From contig NC_019745.1 in the NCBI RefSeq assembly GCF_000317555.1, positions 5,336,001-5,400,000 of the forward strand: 64,000 nucleotides of DNA, in the 5' to 3' direction. Position numbers and translations under genes: made by a program. The stretch is from Gloeocapsa sp. PCC 7428. Lineage in GTDB: Bacteria; Cyanobacteriota; Cyanobacteriia; Cyanobacteriales; Chroococcidiopsidaceae. Position 1 is the first letter of the stretch, and the number at the start of each line of letters is the position of its first letter. The notes below the pieces were generated by a model. The model was not told the DNA's origin and did no database searches. It worked only from the letters and a program-made list of their open reading frames with translations. Positions 1-9,031 of this stretch are shown in pieces.

Positions 1-267
1 CAAGCCGTCTTTCTGTAGTGCTTGAACAACAGTTTCTACATCAAGATCTTCAAAGATAGATTCTGAACAGTCCTCAATGAATGCTTTTGGATAAAAAATC
101 TGTATATGAGAGCGAATGACTTGAAATCGCGAGAACAAAAACATGAATAACCATTTCGGATTGTTAACAGAATACGTGTAGTAAGGCTTTACTTTTAGCC
201 TGGCTCTCAATAGCAAGTCTTGCAGTTTATCATGGCTGCGCCTAAGTCGATGATTTATCAAAAACAT
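1..267 (-). CDS. Partial CDS (N-terminal 89 codons), unassigned
   Basis: An uninterrupted minus-strand reading frame runs from an ATG at 267 off the left edge of the window, so only the first 89 residues are seen. The N-terminus is basic (MFLINHRLRRSHDKL), followed by a region with many aromatic residues and then an acidic stretch ending VETVVQALQKDGL. That last segment looks like the start of many phytanoyl-CoA dioxygenase-type (PhyH) or similar 2-oxoglutarate oxygenases, which begin with a helix ending in a KDG-type turn. No catalytic residue is inside the window, so this is only a weak guess. There is no clear ribosome-binding site close to the ATG. Confidence 0.5.
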   Translation of the reverse strand, partial: MFLINHRLRRSHDKLQDLLLRARLKVKPYYTYSVNNPKWLFMFLFSRFQVIRSHIQIFYPKAFIEDCSESIFEDLDVETVVQALQKDGL

Positions 268-580
268 ATTTTTAGAAAAAATACTTACGTTGTTTAGCCT
301 AAGTAATTCTTCTTAAAATGCCATATCTTTAACGAAATCTTTGAAGAAAATTGGTAAATCAAGCGCTTTTGTAAGTAAATCGTAAAAATGATAAGAAAAT
401 CCTCATAAACCTTAAAACATCGTTATTTTTGAGGAAATTTGCTTGATAGCATAGCGAATTTATTCGCGGTTCCGCAAACTGTATCCACTTCCCATAATTG
501 GAAATCCGGTTGCTGAGTGATGATAAAAATGGTAGCTAGTGACTAGCCAGTAGTAACTAACCGCTAAGTCATGCACTCAG
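268..580. other. Intergenic, no gene seen
   Basis: About 310 bases lie between the start of the left-edge partial gene and the stop codon of the EamA transporter. I see no open frame of useful length. The left part is AT-rich and must hold the promoter of the partial minus-strand gene. The right part (about 525-580) has short direct repeats of a TAGTGACTAGCCAGTAGTAA kind. I could not identify a clear terminator. Confidence 0.5.
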
Positions 581-1489
581 CTATTGCAAATAAAATAAGA
601 CAGCAATTCCCGCGATCGCAATGGCTACACCGGCGATCGCTCGGAAGCTAATTCGTTCGCCCATCGCTGCTGCAAGTGGTAAGACAAATAAAGGACTTGT
701 ATTAGTCAGTGTTAGCGCAATTCCTGCGGCTGTCAATTTAATAGCAGTTTGTTGCAGCCAAATTCCGAGATAAGTTCCGGTAAAAGATGCGATGAAAATT
801 GCGGCGATCGCGCGTCGTGGGGGCAATTTTAGCCCAGAACTACGTGTTTTCAACGCTACCCACGGTATGAGTATGCATAAACCACCACTCAAGCGCAAAA
901 GTGCAGCCCACAATGAGCTAACAGTTGTTGTGGCAAACACAGCGCGAGAAAGGACTGCACCTGTTGCTAAAGCGATCGCTGCTAAAATGCCGAAACTGAT
1001 ACCGCGTAGTAAATGAGTTGAGTGGTGCGTGCTAGTATTAGGAGTTCTTTCGCTTAATACCCATGCTACTCCCAGAATAGTGAGTATAATACCACACCAA
1101 GCAGCAAAACTCAACTGTTCTTGAAGAAAGAGCAACGCCAAAATTGCAGTCATTGGCGGTGCTAAGGTTTCCATGAGCAAGGTTCGCCGCGCACCGAGGT
1201 ATTTTAAGGCAGTCAGGAACGCAGAATCGCCTAAACCGATGCCCAACATTCCACTTAGTATGAAGAAGAAATAATCGTTAAACGCCAATGGAGGGAGAAC
1301 ATCGCCACTAATGAATATAGTGAATAGCAAAAGAACAACTGCGATCGCACCTTTGAACAAGTTGAGTTCGAGAGGATGAATAGTTTGTCCAACGCGACTA
1401 TAGATAACTGAAGCCACCGCCCACAAGCAAGCAGCAGATAAAGCAGCTAATTCCCCTGTTAAGCTCAAGTTTAAAGATAAAAATGACAT
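581..1489 (-). CDS. EamA/DMT-family transporter
   Basis: A 302-residue polytopic inner-membrane protein made of two similar halves with about ten hydrophobic helices, the usual architecture and length of EamA (drug/metabolite transporter) permeases. The first half starts with GELAALSAACLWAVASVIYS and has the typical GDSAFLTALKYLGA turn. The second half begins near residue 160 after a hydrophilic linker rich in Thr, Ser and His. The C-terminus has the conserved LTNTSPLFVLPLAAAMGERI. Substrate cannot be predicted for this family. The gene stands alone: the next gene on the right is a pseudogene on the other strand. The start ATG at 1489 is preceded by an A-rich leader without a strong Shine-Dalgarno. 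Confidence 0.9.
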   Translation of the reverse strand: MSFLSLNLSLTGELAALSAACLWAVASVIYSRVGQTIHPLELNLFKGAIAVVLLLFTIFISGDVLPPLAFNDYFFFILSGMLGIGLGDSAFLTALKYLGARRTLLMETLAPPMTAILALLFLQEQLSFAAWCGIILTILGVAWVLSERTPNTSTHHSTHLLRGISFGILAAIALATGAVLSRAVFATTTVSSLWAALLRLSGGLCILIPWVALKTRSSGLKLPPRRAIAAIFIASFTGTYLGIWLQQTAIKLTAAGIALTLTNTSPLFVLPLAAAMGERISFRAIAGVAIAIAGIAVLFYLQ

Positions 1490-1841
1490 CTGTGTTTTGA
1501 GTAAGAGGTATCTTACCTGTATTTGTTGAGTTTTAAATTTTACCTTTCGCGCAAAACTTTTATTTTGGGTGCTTTAAACGTAGTACAGAGTTATTCATCT
1601 TTACTTGGCGCAGCACTAAAAAATCATCAGTTGTTAATTTTCTCTTCACTACCGACTCGCTTTCAGCAGATTTTCTACTTTTACCTCGGTGATATTTTAA
1701 AGGTTTCACGATCCCTATGCAATTCTTCTAGTTTTCACACCTCACCGTGACTATACCGAGGTCATCTACTACTTTCTGTCAATACGATACAGAACAGGTG
1801 TCATTTGCTATATCAAATATTGTGTTTTCAAGAATAAGAAG
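1490..1841. other. Intergenic, possible decayed sequence
   Basis: About 350 bases between the EamA transporter and the methylase remnant. A 75-codon plus-strand frame (1523-1750) exists but has no recognisable similarity, an unusual Ser/Phe/Leu-rich composition and no ribosome-binding site. I do not call it a gene. The left end should contain the transporter promoter. The right end may hold further decayed coding sequence of the methylase remnant. Confidence 0.4.
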
Positions 1842-2452
1842 ATGCTAGTCAGAACATTTATTGTAAATCAACTATGTATTGGCATGATGCGCGAACTGGC
1901 TTTAAAATTAAGGCAGACACAATCGCAATTTGCTACTTGGATGTTTCCTAATATTCAATATCAACCTTCACCGTTAGCAATACTAATTGTGGCTTTGCAA
2001 CAATATCTCAGCAATCCTAGAAAAGATATTGACTGCTGATGTCGCAGAAGAAATCGCTAACCGCCATATGGAAGCCGCGCGATATATTCAACAAGTTATT
2101 ACCCAAGTTTATGTAGCTGAAAAGACAGATGAAGATTTGCATAAACTGCTAAAAAGTTCTACAACAGAACTACTGCTTACACTACAACTGACCGCAGATA
2201 ACAAAAATTAGAGCTTTGCAGATATACTATGCTCAGACTATTGCTTATGCACTGTTTACAGCAAGAGTATTTAAATTCGTTAGAAACAAACGGGAAAGAA
2301 CGAAAGAAACCTTTTTTCGGGAATTGGCTTGGCAACAATTACCCGAAGTTCAGCCGTTTTTACGGCAATTATTTAAGAATGTATTTGAACGCCAAGCGCA
2401 GTTAAGCGATTATTCTTCATTTAGCAACGCATTACTTCAACTGCTCGATTAA
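1842..2452 (+). pseudogene. Remnant of type ISP/IIG N6-adenine DNA methylase (helical region)
   Basis: Consecutive open pieces in different frames (1842-2039, 1987-2211, 2216-2452) read as one broken protein, at least over the last two. The second piece contains TADVAEEIANRHMEAARYI and a helix ending in TELLLTLQLTAD. After a frame change the third begins IYYAQTIAYALFTARV and continues with FFRELAWQQLPEVQPFLRQL and a C-terminal helix. This corresponds to the conserved 'FADMYAQTIAYGLFAAR ... NPFLRRLF' block that precedes the catalytic domain in single-polypeptide restriction-modification enzymes and related large methylases. The N-terminal nuclease part and the methylase motifs are absent and a frameshift with stop interrupts the block, so it is a relic. 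Its end overlaps the GMC oxidoreductase stop by about 20 bases, convergently. The 1842-2039 piece is not itself recognisable. Confidence 0.7.
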
Positions 2453-3934
2453 GTGATCGCCCACTCGCAAAGCATTAGCGATGACGGTTAAACCAGGACT
2501 CACGCTAGCATGAGACGGGAAAAAGCTGCTATCGACAACATAAAGATTGTGGACTTCGTGGGCGCGACAGTTAAGATCCAATACCGAAGTTGCTGAATCT
2601 TCGCCAAAGCGACACGTACCGCACTGATGTGCAACAACCTGGATCGGCATATCACTGCGCGGATGCGTTGTGCGGTTGAATACAGTAGGTTGCGACTGTT
2701 CAACGCTTTTCAACACATCAACCCAACGATAGACCAAGCGATCGTGCGCTTCTACATTGTTTGCGGTATAGTCAATTCGTAATTTATCTCCCACATAATG
2801 AACGCGATTGTCAGGATGGGGTAAATCTTCGGTTTTCAGCCACCAACCGATTGAATGCGTTGCTAACTGTCGCAAGCCAAAATCTGGCATCAGCCGCGAC
2901 AATACAGATAAAATCGGTGGTGCTTCGGCGAAAATGACATCTTGAAAAATGCCACCAGAGTTTTGCACGTGACCCATCGGATACGGAAAATCCTTATCGC
3001 CCCAATAAAAATCATTTAGCCCCAATGTGCGGGAAAATGTACCAGAATTGGAGGTAGCGGTTAACTGCACCACAACCGATAGCAGTTGTTTCATCAAATT
3101 TCGTCCTACCAAACCAGAACCATTGGCAATTCCGTTCGGGTGTTTTTCATTAGCAGATCGTAGCAGCAATGCTGCCGAGTTCACTGCACCACAGGCAAGC
3201 ACGATAATATCACCCAAAAATAAATAGGACTGTTCGCCAATTTTTGCTTGAACGGCTTTAATCTCCGAACCTGATGGGTTGGTATGTAGACAAACAACCT
3301 GTGCAGAGGTTTTGAGCGTCACATTTTCGTTCTTGAGAACGGGGCTAACTCCGGTATCTTCCGCATCAGTTCTACCGCGATCGCCTAATCCTAGCGGCAA
3401 ATAAAAAGGATGCAACCCTTGCTCAGTCAGACTTTCGCCAATACGTTGCACCATTGGCTCGTGCGCCACTTTTGCAAAAGGATAAGGTTCGCTATGCGGC
3501 GGTTCGGTGGGGTCATCTTCGACTTTACCGTGTACTTGGTATAACTTCTCGGCTTCGGTGTAGTAAGGCTCAAAGTCTTGATACTTCAACGCCCACGCAG
3601 GGGAAATTCCGCCTTGATGCTTTACTTCCTCAAAGTCACGTTCGCGCATTCGCTGCAAAACGCCACTCCAGATCTTTGTATTTCCACCAACGGCGTAGTA
3701 CGTTTGCGGATAAAATGGCTCTCCTGTATTGTCATACCAAGATTCAGGCGCGTGAAATTGCTCTTTCTTAAAAATTTCTGTATCGACTAATTCTGAGCTT
3801 TCGCGATAGATCAATTCTCCGCGATCGAGCAGCAAGATCTTTTTCCCTGTGGGTGCTAGCTTGCGCGCTAATGTTCCACCACCTGCGCCCGTACCAACAA
3901 TAATGACGTCATAGTATTGGTCGTCAACGATCAT
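2432..3934 (-). CDS. GMC-family FAD oxidoreductase
   Basis: 500 residues, typical for glucose-methanol-choline oxidoreductases. The N-terminus has the FAD-binding Rossmann motif VIIVGTGAGGGTLARKL. A second FAD/substrate region around residues 90-100 reads AVGGNTKIWSGVLQRM. The C-terminal GMC domain carries VAHQCGTCRFG, with the His expected to be the catalytic base, and ends DSSFFPSHASVSPGLTVIAN, a standard GMC_C signature. These enzymes oxidise alcohols or sugars and pass electrons to oxygen or to a quinone or cytochrome; the substrate is unknown. It starts 9 bases after ctaE and is the last gene of the terminal-oxidase operon, so its electrons may enter the same respiratory chain (inference). 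Confidence 0.88.
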   Translation of the reverse strand: MIVDDQYYDVIIVGTGAGGGTLARKLAPTGKKILLLDRGELIYRESSELVDTEIFKKEQFHAPESWYDNTGEPFYPQTYYAVGGNTKIWSGVLQRMRERDFEEVKHQGGISPAWALKYQDFEPYYTEAEKLYQVHGKVEDDPTEPPHSEPYPFAKVAHEPMVQRIGESLTEQGLHPFYLPLGLGDRGRTDAEDTGVSPVLKNENVTLKTSAQVVCLHTNPSGSEIKAVQAKIGEQSYLFLGDIIVLACGAVNSAALLLRSANEKHPNGIANGSGLVGRNLMKQLLSVVVQLTATSNSGTFSRTLGLNDFYWGDKDFPYPMGHVQNSGGIFQDVIFAEAPPILSVLSRLMPDFGLRQLATHSIGWWLKTEDLPHPDNRVHYVGDKLRIDYTANNVEAHDRLVYRWVDVLKSVEQSQPTVFNRTTHPRSDMPIQVVAHQCGTCRFGEDSATSVLDLNCRAHEVHNLYVVDSSFFPSHASVSPGLTVIANALRVGDHLIEQLK

Positions 3935-3943
3935 GGGATTCTC

Positions 3944-4573
3944 CTACTGCCAAACATAAATTAGCGTGTACAACACAATCCAAATGACATCGACAAAGTG
4001 CCAGAATAAAGACGTTGCTTCAACACCAAAAAAACCGTTGTCGTAATTACCAGGGATAAACGATCGCACTAACATCAATGCTTGCAACAGAATTCCGGTA
4101 AGAACGTGCAAGCCATGAAATCCGGTTAATAAAAAGAACGTACCGCCGAACAAACCTGACTGGTAGCTAAAAGGTAAACTCTGCCATTCTACAGCTTGCC
4201 CGAATAGAAAATAGCTGCCCATCGCCATTGTAGCTAATAGAAATAGGCGAAAGCCCCACAGTTTTTTATCGTGTAAATAACGCTCAGCGACGTAGATCAC
4301 AAAACTACTCGATACCAGTACGAGCGTATTAATCAGTGGTTCTTTTGTTTCCAACCCTGTTACCCCTGCTGGATACCAATCAGGAGTCGTGGTTTTGTAA
4401 ACAATGTAACCTGCAAAGAAACTCAGAAAAATAACGCTTTCCGACAGCAGAAACACGATAAAGCCGAACTTACTATTACCTGCTGCATCATGTTCTTGGT
4501 GCTGTCGAACGTTAGCTTCAACGTCTTGTGCGTTGCGTAGCTCCCCGGAGGGGTTCGCTCTTTCTACTGTCAT
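3944..4573 (-). CDS. ctaE: Terminal oxidase subunit III (ARTO type)
   Basis: 209 residues with five membrane helices, the short cyanobacterial/bacterial form of haem-copper oxidase subunit III. After a hydrophilic N-terminus with HQEHDAAGNSKFGFIVFLLS comes the first helix. Characteristic segments are LTGFHGLHVLTGILLQALML and FWHFVDVIWIVLYTLIYVWQ at the C-terminus, including the conserved FHGLHV and WHFVD motifs. It stabilises the catalytic subunit I in the membrane. The ATG overlaps the stop of ctaD by 4 bases (translational coupling), and the GMC oxidoreductase follows directly. The partner subunit II lacks CuA, so I assign it to an alternative oxidase complex and not to the main aa3 enzyme. 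Confidence 0.93.
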   Translation of the reverse strand: MTVERANPSGELRNAQDVEANVRQHQEHDAAGNSKFGFIVFLLSESVIFLSFFAGYIVYKTTTPDWYPAGVTGLETKEPLINTLVLVSSSFVIYVAERYLHDKKLWGFRLFLLATMAMGSYFLFGQAVEWQSLPFSYQSGLFGGTFFLLTGFHGLHVLTGILLQALMLVRSFIPGNYDNGFFGVEATSLFWHFVDVIWIVLYTLIYVWQ

Positions 4574-6279
4574 GATGTTTGCCGCTGCGTGAGAGATTCA
4601 GGAAATTCAGTCAAGCCTGGATTGGGAGTATTTTCTACTAATGGCTGATTTCTACCGTAGCCGTAGGGACCCGAAATGACAATTGGCGTTTCTTCAAAGT
4701 TTTCTACAGTTGGGGGTGACGAGGTGAGCCACTCTAAGCCATATGCCCGCCAGGGATTGTTGCCCACTTTCTCGCCGCGAATCCAGGAACTCACCATGTT
4801 GAGAATAAAGGGTAGCGTAGACAGCCCTAACAGAAAACCGCCAATACTTGCTATAACGTTCCAGTAGGCAAATTCTATGTCATAGGATGCGACACGACGC
4901 GGCATTCCCATGAGTCCCAGGGGATGCATCGGCACAAAGGTTAACGCCGTTCCCAAGTAAGTTAGCGCAAAATGCAGTTTACCCAAACCTTCGTAATATT
5001 TGCGTCCGGTCATCTTGGGAAACCAGTGATAAATTCCGGCATAGATCCCCATGACGATCGCGCCATATAGCACGTAATGGAAATGTCCTACGACAAAGTA
5101 GGTGTTATTGACATGAATATCAATCGGCACTGATCCAAGAAAAATTCCAGTGATTCCGGCAAATACCCAGTTACTAATGCCACCAAGTGCAAATAACATT
5201 GGTGTCGTGAAGCGGATTTTGCCGCCCCAAATCGTTGCTACCCAACCAAAAACTTTGATGCCAGAGGGAATTGCGACTAGCATCGTCGTCACCATAAAAA
5301 ACATCCGCATCCAGCCAGGAGTGGCACTGGCAAACATATGATGCACCCACACAAAACCACTAATAACTGTGATGAGAATTGATGATGCTGCGATTACGCG
5401 ATAGCCGAATAACGGTTTACGTGCATGAACGGGCAAAATTTCAGAATACATCCCAAATACTGGCAGAATCATGACATAAACTGCCGGATGCGAGTAAAAC
5501 CAGAAAAAATGTTGATATAATATAGGATTACCGCCCCGCTCTGGAGCAAAAAAACTCGTCCCGATTGTGAGATCGAGCAACAGCATCACTGCACCTCCTG
5601 TCAGCGCCGGTAGCCCGTAGAGTTGAATCAACTGCGCCGCCAACACTGACCATACAAATGCCGGTGTTCTAAACCAGGTCATTCCTGGTGCGCGCATCCG
5701 AAAGATGGTGGTGACAAAATTCACCGCGCCCATGATCGAAGATACGCCCGAAATTGCCACTGCCAAAATCCATAACACCTGTCCGTTAATCAGATTTCCC
5801 GTCGGGTTTTGCAAACTCACTGGTGGATATGCCCACCATCCTGATTGTGACGGACCTCCTGGTACCAAAAAACTGACAAGCATGAGAATGCCTACCACGG
5901 GAATCATCCAGAAGGAAACCGCGTTGAGTCGAGGAAATGCCATATCTCGCGCCCCGATCATCAGCGGTACTAAATAATTTCCAAGTCCTACTAAAACGGG
6001 GAATGTCCACATAAACAGCATGATTGAGCCATGCATCGTGAACAGCGCATTATAAACTGTGCGATCGACTAAATCCGCATCGGGGGTAATCAGTTCGCCT
6101 CGCATAATCATCGAAAACGTACCACCGATCAAGAAAAAGAAGAACGATGTGACGATATATTGAATGCCGATGACTTTGTGATCGGTGCTGAAGGTAAAAA
6201 ATCGCTTCCAGTTATCGGGCGCACCAGGGTAGGGCTGTCCGCGAACGACTTCTGGAGCCTCAAGCGAAATGTTTGTCAT
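4570..6279 (-). CDS. ctaD: Terminal oxidase subunit I (ARTO type)
   Basis: 569-residue catalytic subunit of a haem-copper oxidase, with twelve expected membrane helices. Visible ligands: MHGSIMLFMW (low-spin haem), FYSHPAVYVMILP (CuB His and the Tyr crosslink region), the HH pair in WVHHMFASATPG (CuB), and VVGHFHYVLYGAIV (high-spin and low-spin haem His). The proton-channel Glu of the HPEVY motif is replaced by Ala, preceded by YS, as in A2-type oxidases and as known for cyanobacterial enzymes. It reduces oxygen to water in thylakoid or cytoplasmic membrane. It lies 43 bases after ctaC and overlaps ctaE by 4 bases. Confidence 0.95.
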   Translation of the reverse strand: MTNISLEAPEVVRGQPYPGAPDNWKRFFTFSTDHKVIGIQYIVTSFFFFLIGGTFSMIMRGELITPDADLVDRTVYNALFTMHGSIMLFMWTFPVLVGLGNYLVPLMIGARDMAFPRLNAVSFWMIPVVGILMLVSFLVPGGPSQSGWWAYPPVSLQNPTGNLINGQVLWILAVAISGVSSIMGAVNFVTTIFRMRAPGMTWFRTPAFVWSVLAAQLIQLYGLPALTGGAVMLLLDLTIGTSFFAPERGGNPILYQHFFWFYSHPAVYVMILPVFGMYSEILPVHARKPLFGYRVIAASSILITVISGFVWVHHMFASATPGWMRMFFMVTTMLVAIPSGIKVFGWVATIWGGKIRFTTPMLFALGGISNWVFAGITGIFLGSVPIDIHVNNTYFVVGHFHYVLYGAIVMGIYAGIYHWFPKMTGRKYYEGLGKLHFALTYLGTALTFVPMHPLGLMGMPRRVASYDIEFAYWNVIASIGGFLLGLSTLPFILNMVSSWIRGEKVGNNPWRAYGLEWLTSSPPTVENFEETPIVISGPYGYGRNQPLVENTPNPGLTEFPESLTQRQTS

Positions 6280-6322
6280 AAAATTACTAATCCTCGATCG
6301 CTCTTAATGAAAGCAAGCCACT

Positions 6323-7309
6323 TTAAGCAGGCGGGCTATCAGGTTCATGCTTGGGAGCATAATTCACTACAGGTGGTGCTGCTGGTGGGATTGTCTCCCA
6401 ACCGCGAACGGCTACTTTGTCTTTTGTTGCACCCTCGCGATCGTTGGCTTTGCTGTATTCAAAAGCAGCCTGATTAAACGCAGGGCTAGGCGACGCAGTA
6501 GCAGCATCGGCAAGCCATTGTTGATACTCGTTGAATGGTTGAACAACGACATCGGCTTGATTTGCCGCAAAGTAAGTACCGCTAAACATCGAATCGCGCA
6601 GGCGATAGGTTCCGGTTTTAACAGGAGTCAGTTCAAAATCGATTTCGTGATTGGGAACGACGTCTTGCTTTAGGCGAAATGCCGGAATGTAAAAGCCATG
6701 CAACACATCTTCGGATCGCAATGTAAATCGCACGCGGCGATCGACAGGTAAATGTAACTCGGTGCTAGTGATATCTTGTTCTGGATAGTGGAAAATCCAT
6801 GCCCATTGCTTAGCAATCACGTTAATTTGCTCAATCGGAGCCGTTTCCACTGCTTTTTGAATCTCCTGCTGCGGCGTGCTATCAAAAGGTTCAGCGTAAG
6901 CAGGTTGCATCATTTGCGGCATATGCAAATGCACCAGTTCCATTGGACCGCGCACCGCCATTTTCTCGTAAGTCCGATAGCTAACGAAGGAAAGCGTTAA
7001 TACCAAAACTAAGGGGACAGCCGTCCAGACAATCTCCAGCCAGGTATTACCTTCTATTGGGGGACCATCGCTCAGATCATATTTACTGGCTCGATGAAAG
7101 ACCAATGAGTACAGAAAAGGTCCAATGACACCTAAGTAAATGAACGTGCCAAGCCCAGTAAAAAGACTGAATAAATCATCAAGTAACTTTGCTTCGGCTG
7201 CTGCTTCTGGCGGAAACCAAGAATATGATTGTTTCGCCATCCAAAAGCTAGCTAGCGCAACCAGGATGGCATAGATGCTTATAACTATAATTGCACGGAG
7301 TTTCATCAT
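6323..7309 (-). CDS. ctaC: Terminal oxidase subunit II lacking CuA (ARTO type)
   Basis: Subunit II of a haem-copper oxidase: two N-terminal membrane helices (LRAIIVISIYAILVALASF, then IVWTAVPLVLVLTLSFVSY) followed by a periplasmic cupredoxin domain starting near QWAWIFHYPEQD. In a cytochrome c oxidase the end of this domain holds CxExCxxxHxxM for the CuA centre. Here the segment reads RDSMFSGTYFAANQADVVV, with no cysteines at all. The RDS-SGTYFA pattern is that of cyanobacterial alternative respiratory terminal oxidases, thought to take electrons from quinol or another donor. The open frame extends upstream to a TTG at 7360; I prefer ATG at 7309 (MMKLRAI), which begins at the first helix as in relatives. 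Confidence 0.92.
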   Translation of the reverse strand: MMKLRAIIVISIYAILVALASFWMAKQSYSWFPPEAAAEAKLLDDLFSLFTGLGTFIYLGVIGPFLYSLVFHRASKYDLSDGPPIEGNTWLEIVWTAVPLVLVLTLSFVSYRTYEKMAVRGPMELVHLHMPQMMQPAYAEPFDSTPQQEIQKAVETAPIEQINVIAKQWAWIFHYPEQDITSTELHLPVDRRVRFTLRSEDVLHGFYIPAFRLKQDVVPNHEIDFELTPVKTGTYRLRDSMFSGTYFAANQADVVVQPFNEYQQWLADAATASPSPAFNQAAFEYSKANDREGATKDKVAVRGWETIPPAAPPVVNYAPKHEPDSPPA

Positions 7310-7391
7310 GACAGCGATCGCACTATAAATGAGAACTGCAAATACGATAATTTTGTACAAGTGGCAGACAAACGCAATGCTTACTACTGCC

Positions 7392-7988
7392 TCATAATTG
7401 ATTAGGATTTTCGCCTAAGTGCAGCATTTGATCCGCTGTTACATGAATGCCGAACTCAGCACCCAGATGCGCGCCCAGTGTTCCTTGTACAAACATCAGA
7501 GCAAAAACAAATAAACCAGCTGCAAGATAACTCCACTGTACTTGTCTTGCCATGTCTTTGCGCCATTGATAGCGTTGAAAGCCACGCCAAACAGTCATTC
7601 CTACGATCAAGGTCAAAATGAGGACTCCCCCGACGCCGTGGAGAATCATCGTTTCTAAGGCATGAAGCCCCCACGCACTCTTGACATCTGCAAGCGGTAC
7701 AGCTAATGAAACTTCAAATAAACCAGCCATGACCGTAAAAAAGGTAATGACGGCTGATGCCAAAAGATTGTACCAACCAACATCAAACAGCGATGAGCGG
7801 GTAACGGGGATCGCCAGAAACTTAAAAATTGCTTTCTCGACGGGAAACAACGCCCCGACAATATCAAAGGCGATCGCAACAATAAATAACCCCAAAGTGA
7901 GATGCACTAAATTGGGATGAATAGGAATGATGTAAGGCAATCCATTAACCCCTAAACTATCCCACTGTTTCAGCAGGTCTGGATTCAT
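7392..7988 (-). CDS. DUF2231 membrane protein
   Basis: Small integral membrane protein (198 residues from the chosen start) with four helices and the family motif IPIHPNLVHLTLGLFIVAIAF in the first helix; the His residues suggest haem or quinone binding but this is unproven. The open frame extends to 8045, but the ATG at 7988 has a strong ribosome-binding site (CGAGGAGGTCTGTCATG) and overlaps the stop of the upstream paralogue as ATGA, so I use it. It is 31 bases upstream of the oxidase subunit II frame and clearly part of that operon. Paired DUF2231 genes are known beside cyanobacterial ARTO genes, so an assembly or electron-donor role is plausible. Confidence 0.85.
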   Translation of the reverse strand: MNPDLLKQWDSLGVNGLPYIIPIHPNLVHLTLGLFIVAIAFDIVGALFPVEKAIFKFLAIPVTRSSLFDVGWYNLLASAVITFFTVMAGLFEVSLAVPLADVKSAWGLHALETMILHGVGGVLILTLIVGMTVWRGFQRYQWRKDMARQVQWSYLAAGLFVFALMFVQGTLGAHLGAEFGIHVTADQMLHLGENPNQL

Positions 7989-8482
7989 GACAGACCTCCT
8001 CGAATTGCTTCTACTACAGGAACTGTATGCAAGCCATAAACCCACACGAGTAAGCTACCGAGGTATGACTGAACGCAAACTAGCCCGACGAGCAACACAC
8101 TCACCGCGAGGTAAGGAATGGGTAGCTGTGGTCTTTCTTGTAACCGAATTACATAGCGCCAGGCGGTGACGATCGCCAGAATTCCCGAAAGCGACCAGCC
8201 TAAAATTGTATGAGCATTCAAAGTTGAAACTGATGCTGCATATGGCTCTGCTAAACCTGCTTCAATCTGTCCAAAAATAATCGCAATAAATATTGAAACC
8301 GTAGCAAAGGCTAGATTCCACCAACTAACTTCATACAACTTGGCATTTTTTGTGAAATACGCAAGGATATCGCAAAACACTGCAAACAGCACCATCGCAA
8401 TCACGAAATGCACCACGATTGGGTGAATCGTATCAGGATAAGGAAGGTTATGCTCGTTGAGCGGTGGAAGATACTTAAACAC
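7985..8482 (-). CDS. DUF2231 membrane protein, first gene of the oxidase operon
   Basis: 165 residues, four membrane helices, with DTIHPIVVHFVIAMVLFAVF as the DUF2231 signature near the N-terminus. It is a paralogue of the next gene (the HPxxVH motif and the helix order are shared). Translation seems to begin at a GTG at 8482 with MFKYLPPLNEHNLPYPD; no good Shine-Dalgarno is seen in front of it. It overlaps the following DUF2231 gene by 4 bases. It is the first gene of the six-gene run to GMC oxidoreductase, so the promoter should lie in the 8.5-9.0 kb gap. Confidence 0.85.
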   Translation of the reverse strand: MFKYLPPLNEHNLPYPDTIHPIVVHFVIAMVLFAVFCDILAYFTKNAKLYEVSWWNLAFATVSIFIAIIFGQIEAGLAEPYAASVSTLNAHTILGWSLSGILAIVTAWRYVIRLQERPQLPIPYLAVSVLLVGLVCVQSYLGSLLVWVYGLHTVPVVEAIRGGLS

Positions 8483-9031
8483 AGGTTTTTAGAATAATGC
8501 AGTAAGAGTGAATATAGAGGTAGTACTGAGAAATGTGGTGTAAGCAATTAAACTGAACGCGTGTTTGAAGTCTAATAGACTATAAAGCCATAAGCTTTTG
8601 AGTTTCAAGAGTTTCTGTTTGCAGGTTATCTTCATTGCTTATTTTACAAAATCGCTCTTAAGAGAGAAGCGTGTTTTTGCTTTGGTGTGATGTGAGGAGC
8701 GTAATTATTGGTTTAGCGATCTTTTCACTCTACACCGTAGGTTTGTGTTATTCATCTGCTGAAATCTGCTGTAGAGACGGGGATCGCTGAGAGAAGCATT
8801 GACTCAGGAGTATTATTGCCTTCGTCAGAAGTCGAACTAGAAGCGTTTGAGAAGTTCGCTGCATTAGAAAGCTAAAATCCGTTTGTTCGCAATGCGCACC
8901 TGAGTACGTCGCAGTTAAGTAAATCCTATTAATGATAGTAAAAACTTATATTTTTATCATATTGCTATTGTATTTATTTATTGCTAAAGTCGGATCAGTT
9001 TGCGAAACCGACAACATACTGGAGAAGTTCA
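8483..9031. other. Divergent promoter region between oxidase operon and CP12-like gene
   Basis: About 550 bases with no convincing gene. It must hold the promoters of the minus-strand oxidase operon and the plus-strand CP12-like gene. A short plus-strand open stretch (8741-8875, ending VLLPSSEVELEAFEKFAALE then stop) has no good start and may be a relic. The last 80 bases before the CP12-like gene are very AT-rich (ATATTTTTATCATATTGCT), as expected for a promoter. No terminator was identified. Confidence 0.5.

Noticed and set aside
1523-1750. 75-codon plus-strand frame before the methylase remnant
   Set aside because: Unrecognisable composition, no ribosome-binding site, and it does not match the upstream part of the methylase family.
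8741-8875. Short open stretch ending VELEAFEKFAALE and a stop
   Set aside because: No usable start codon and no similarity; at most a relic in the promoter region.
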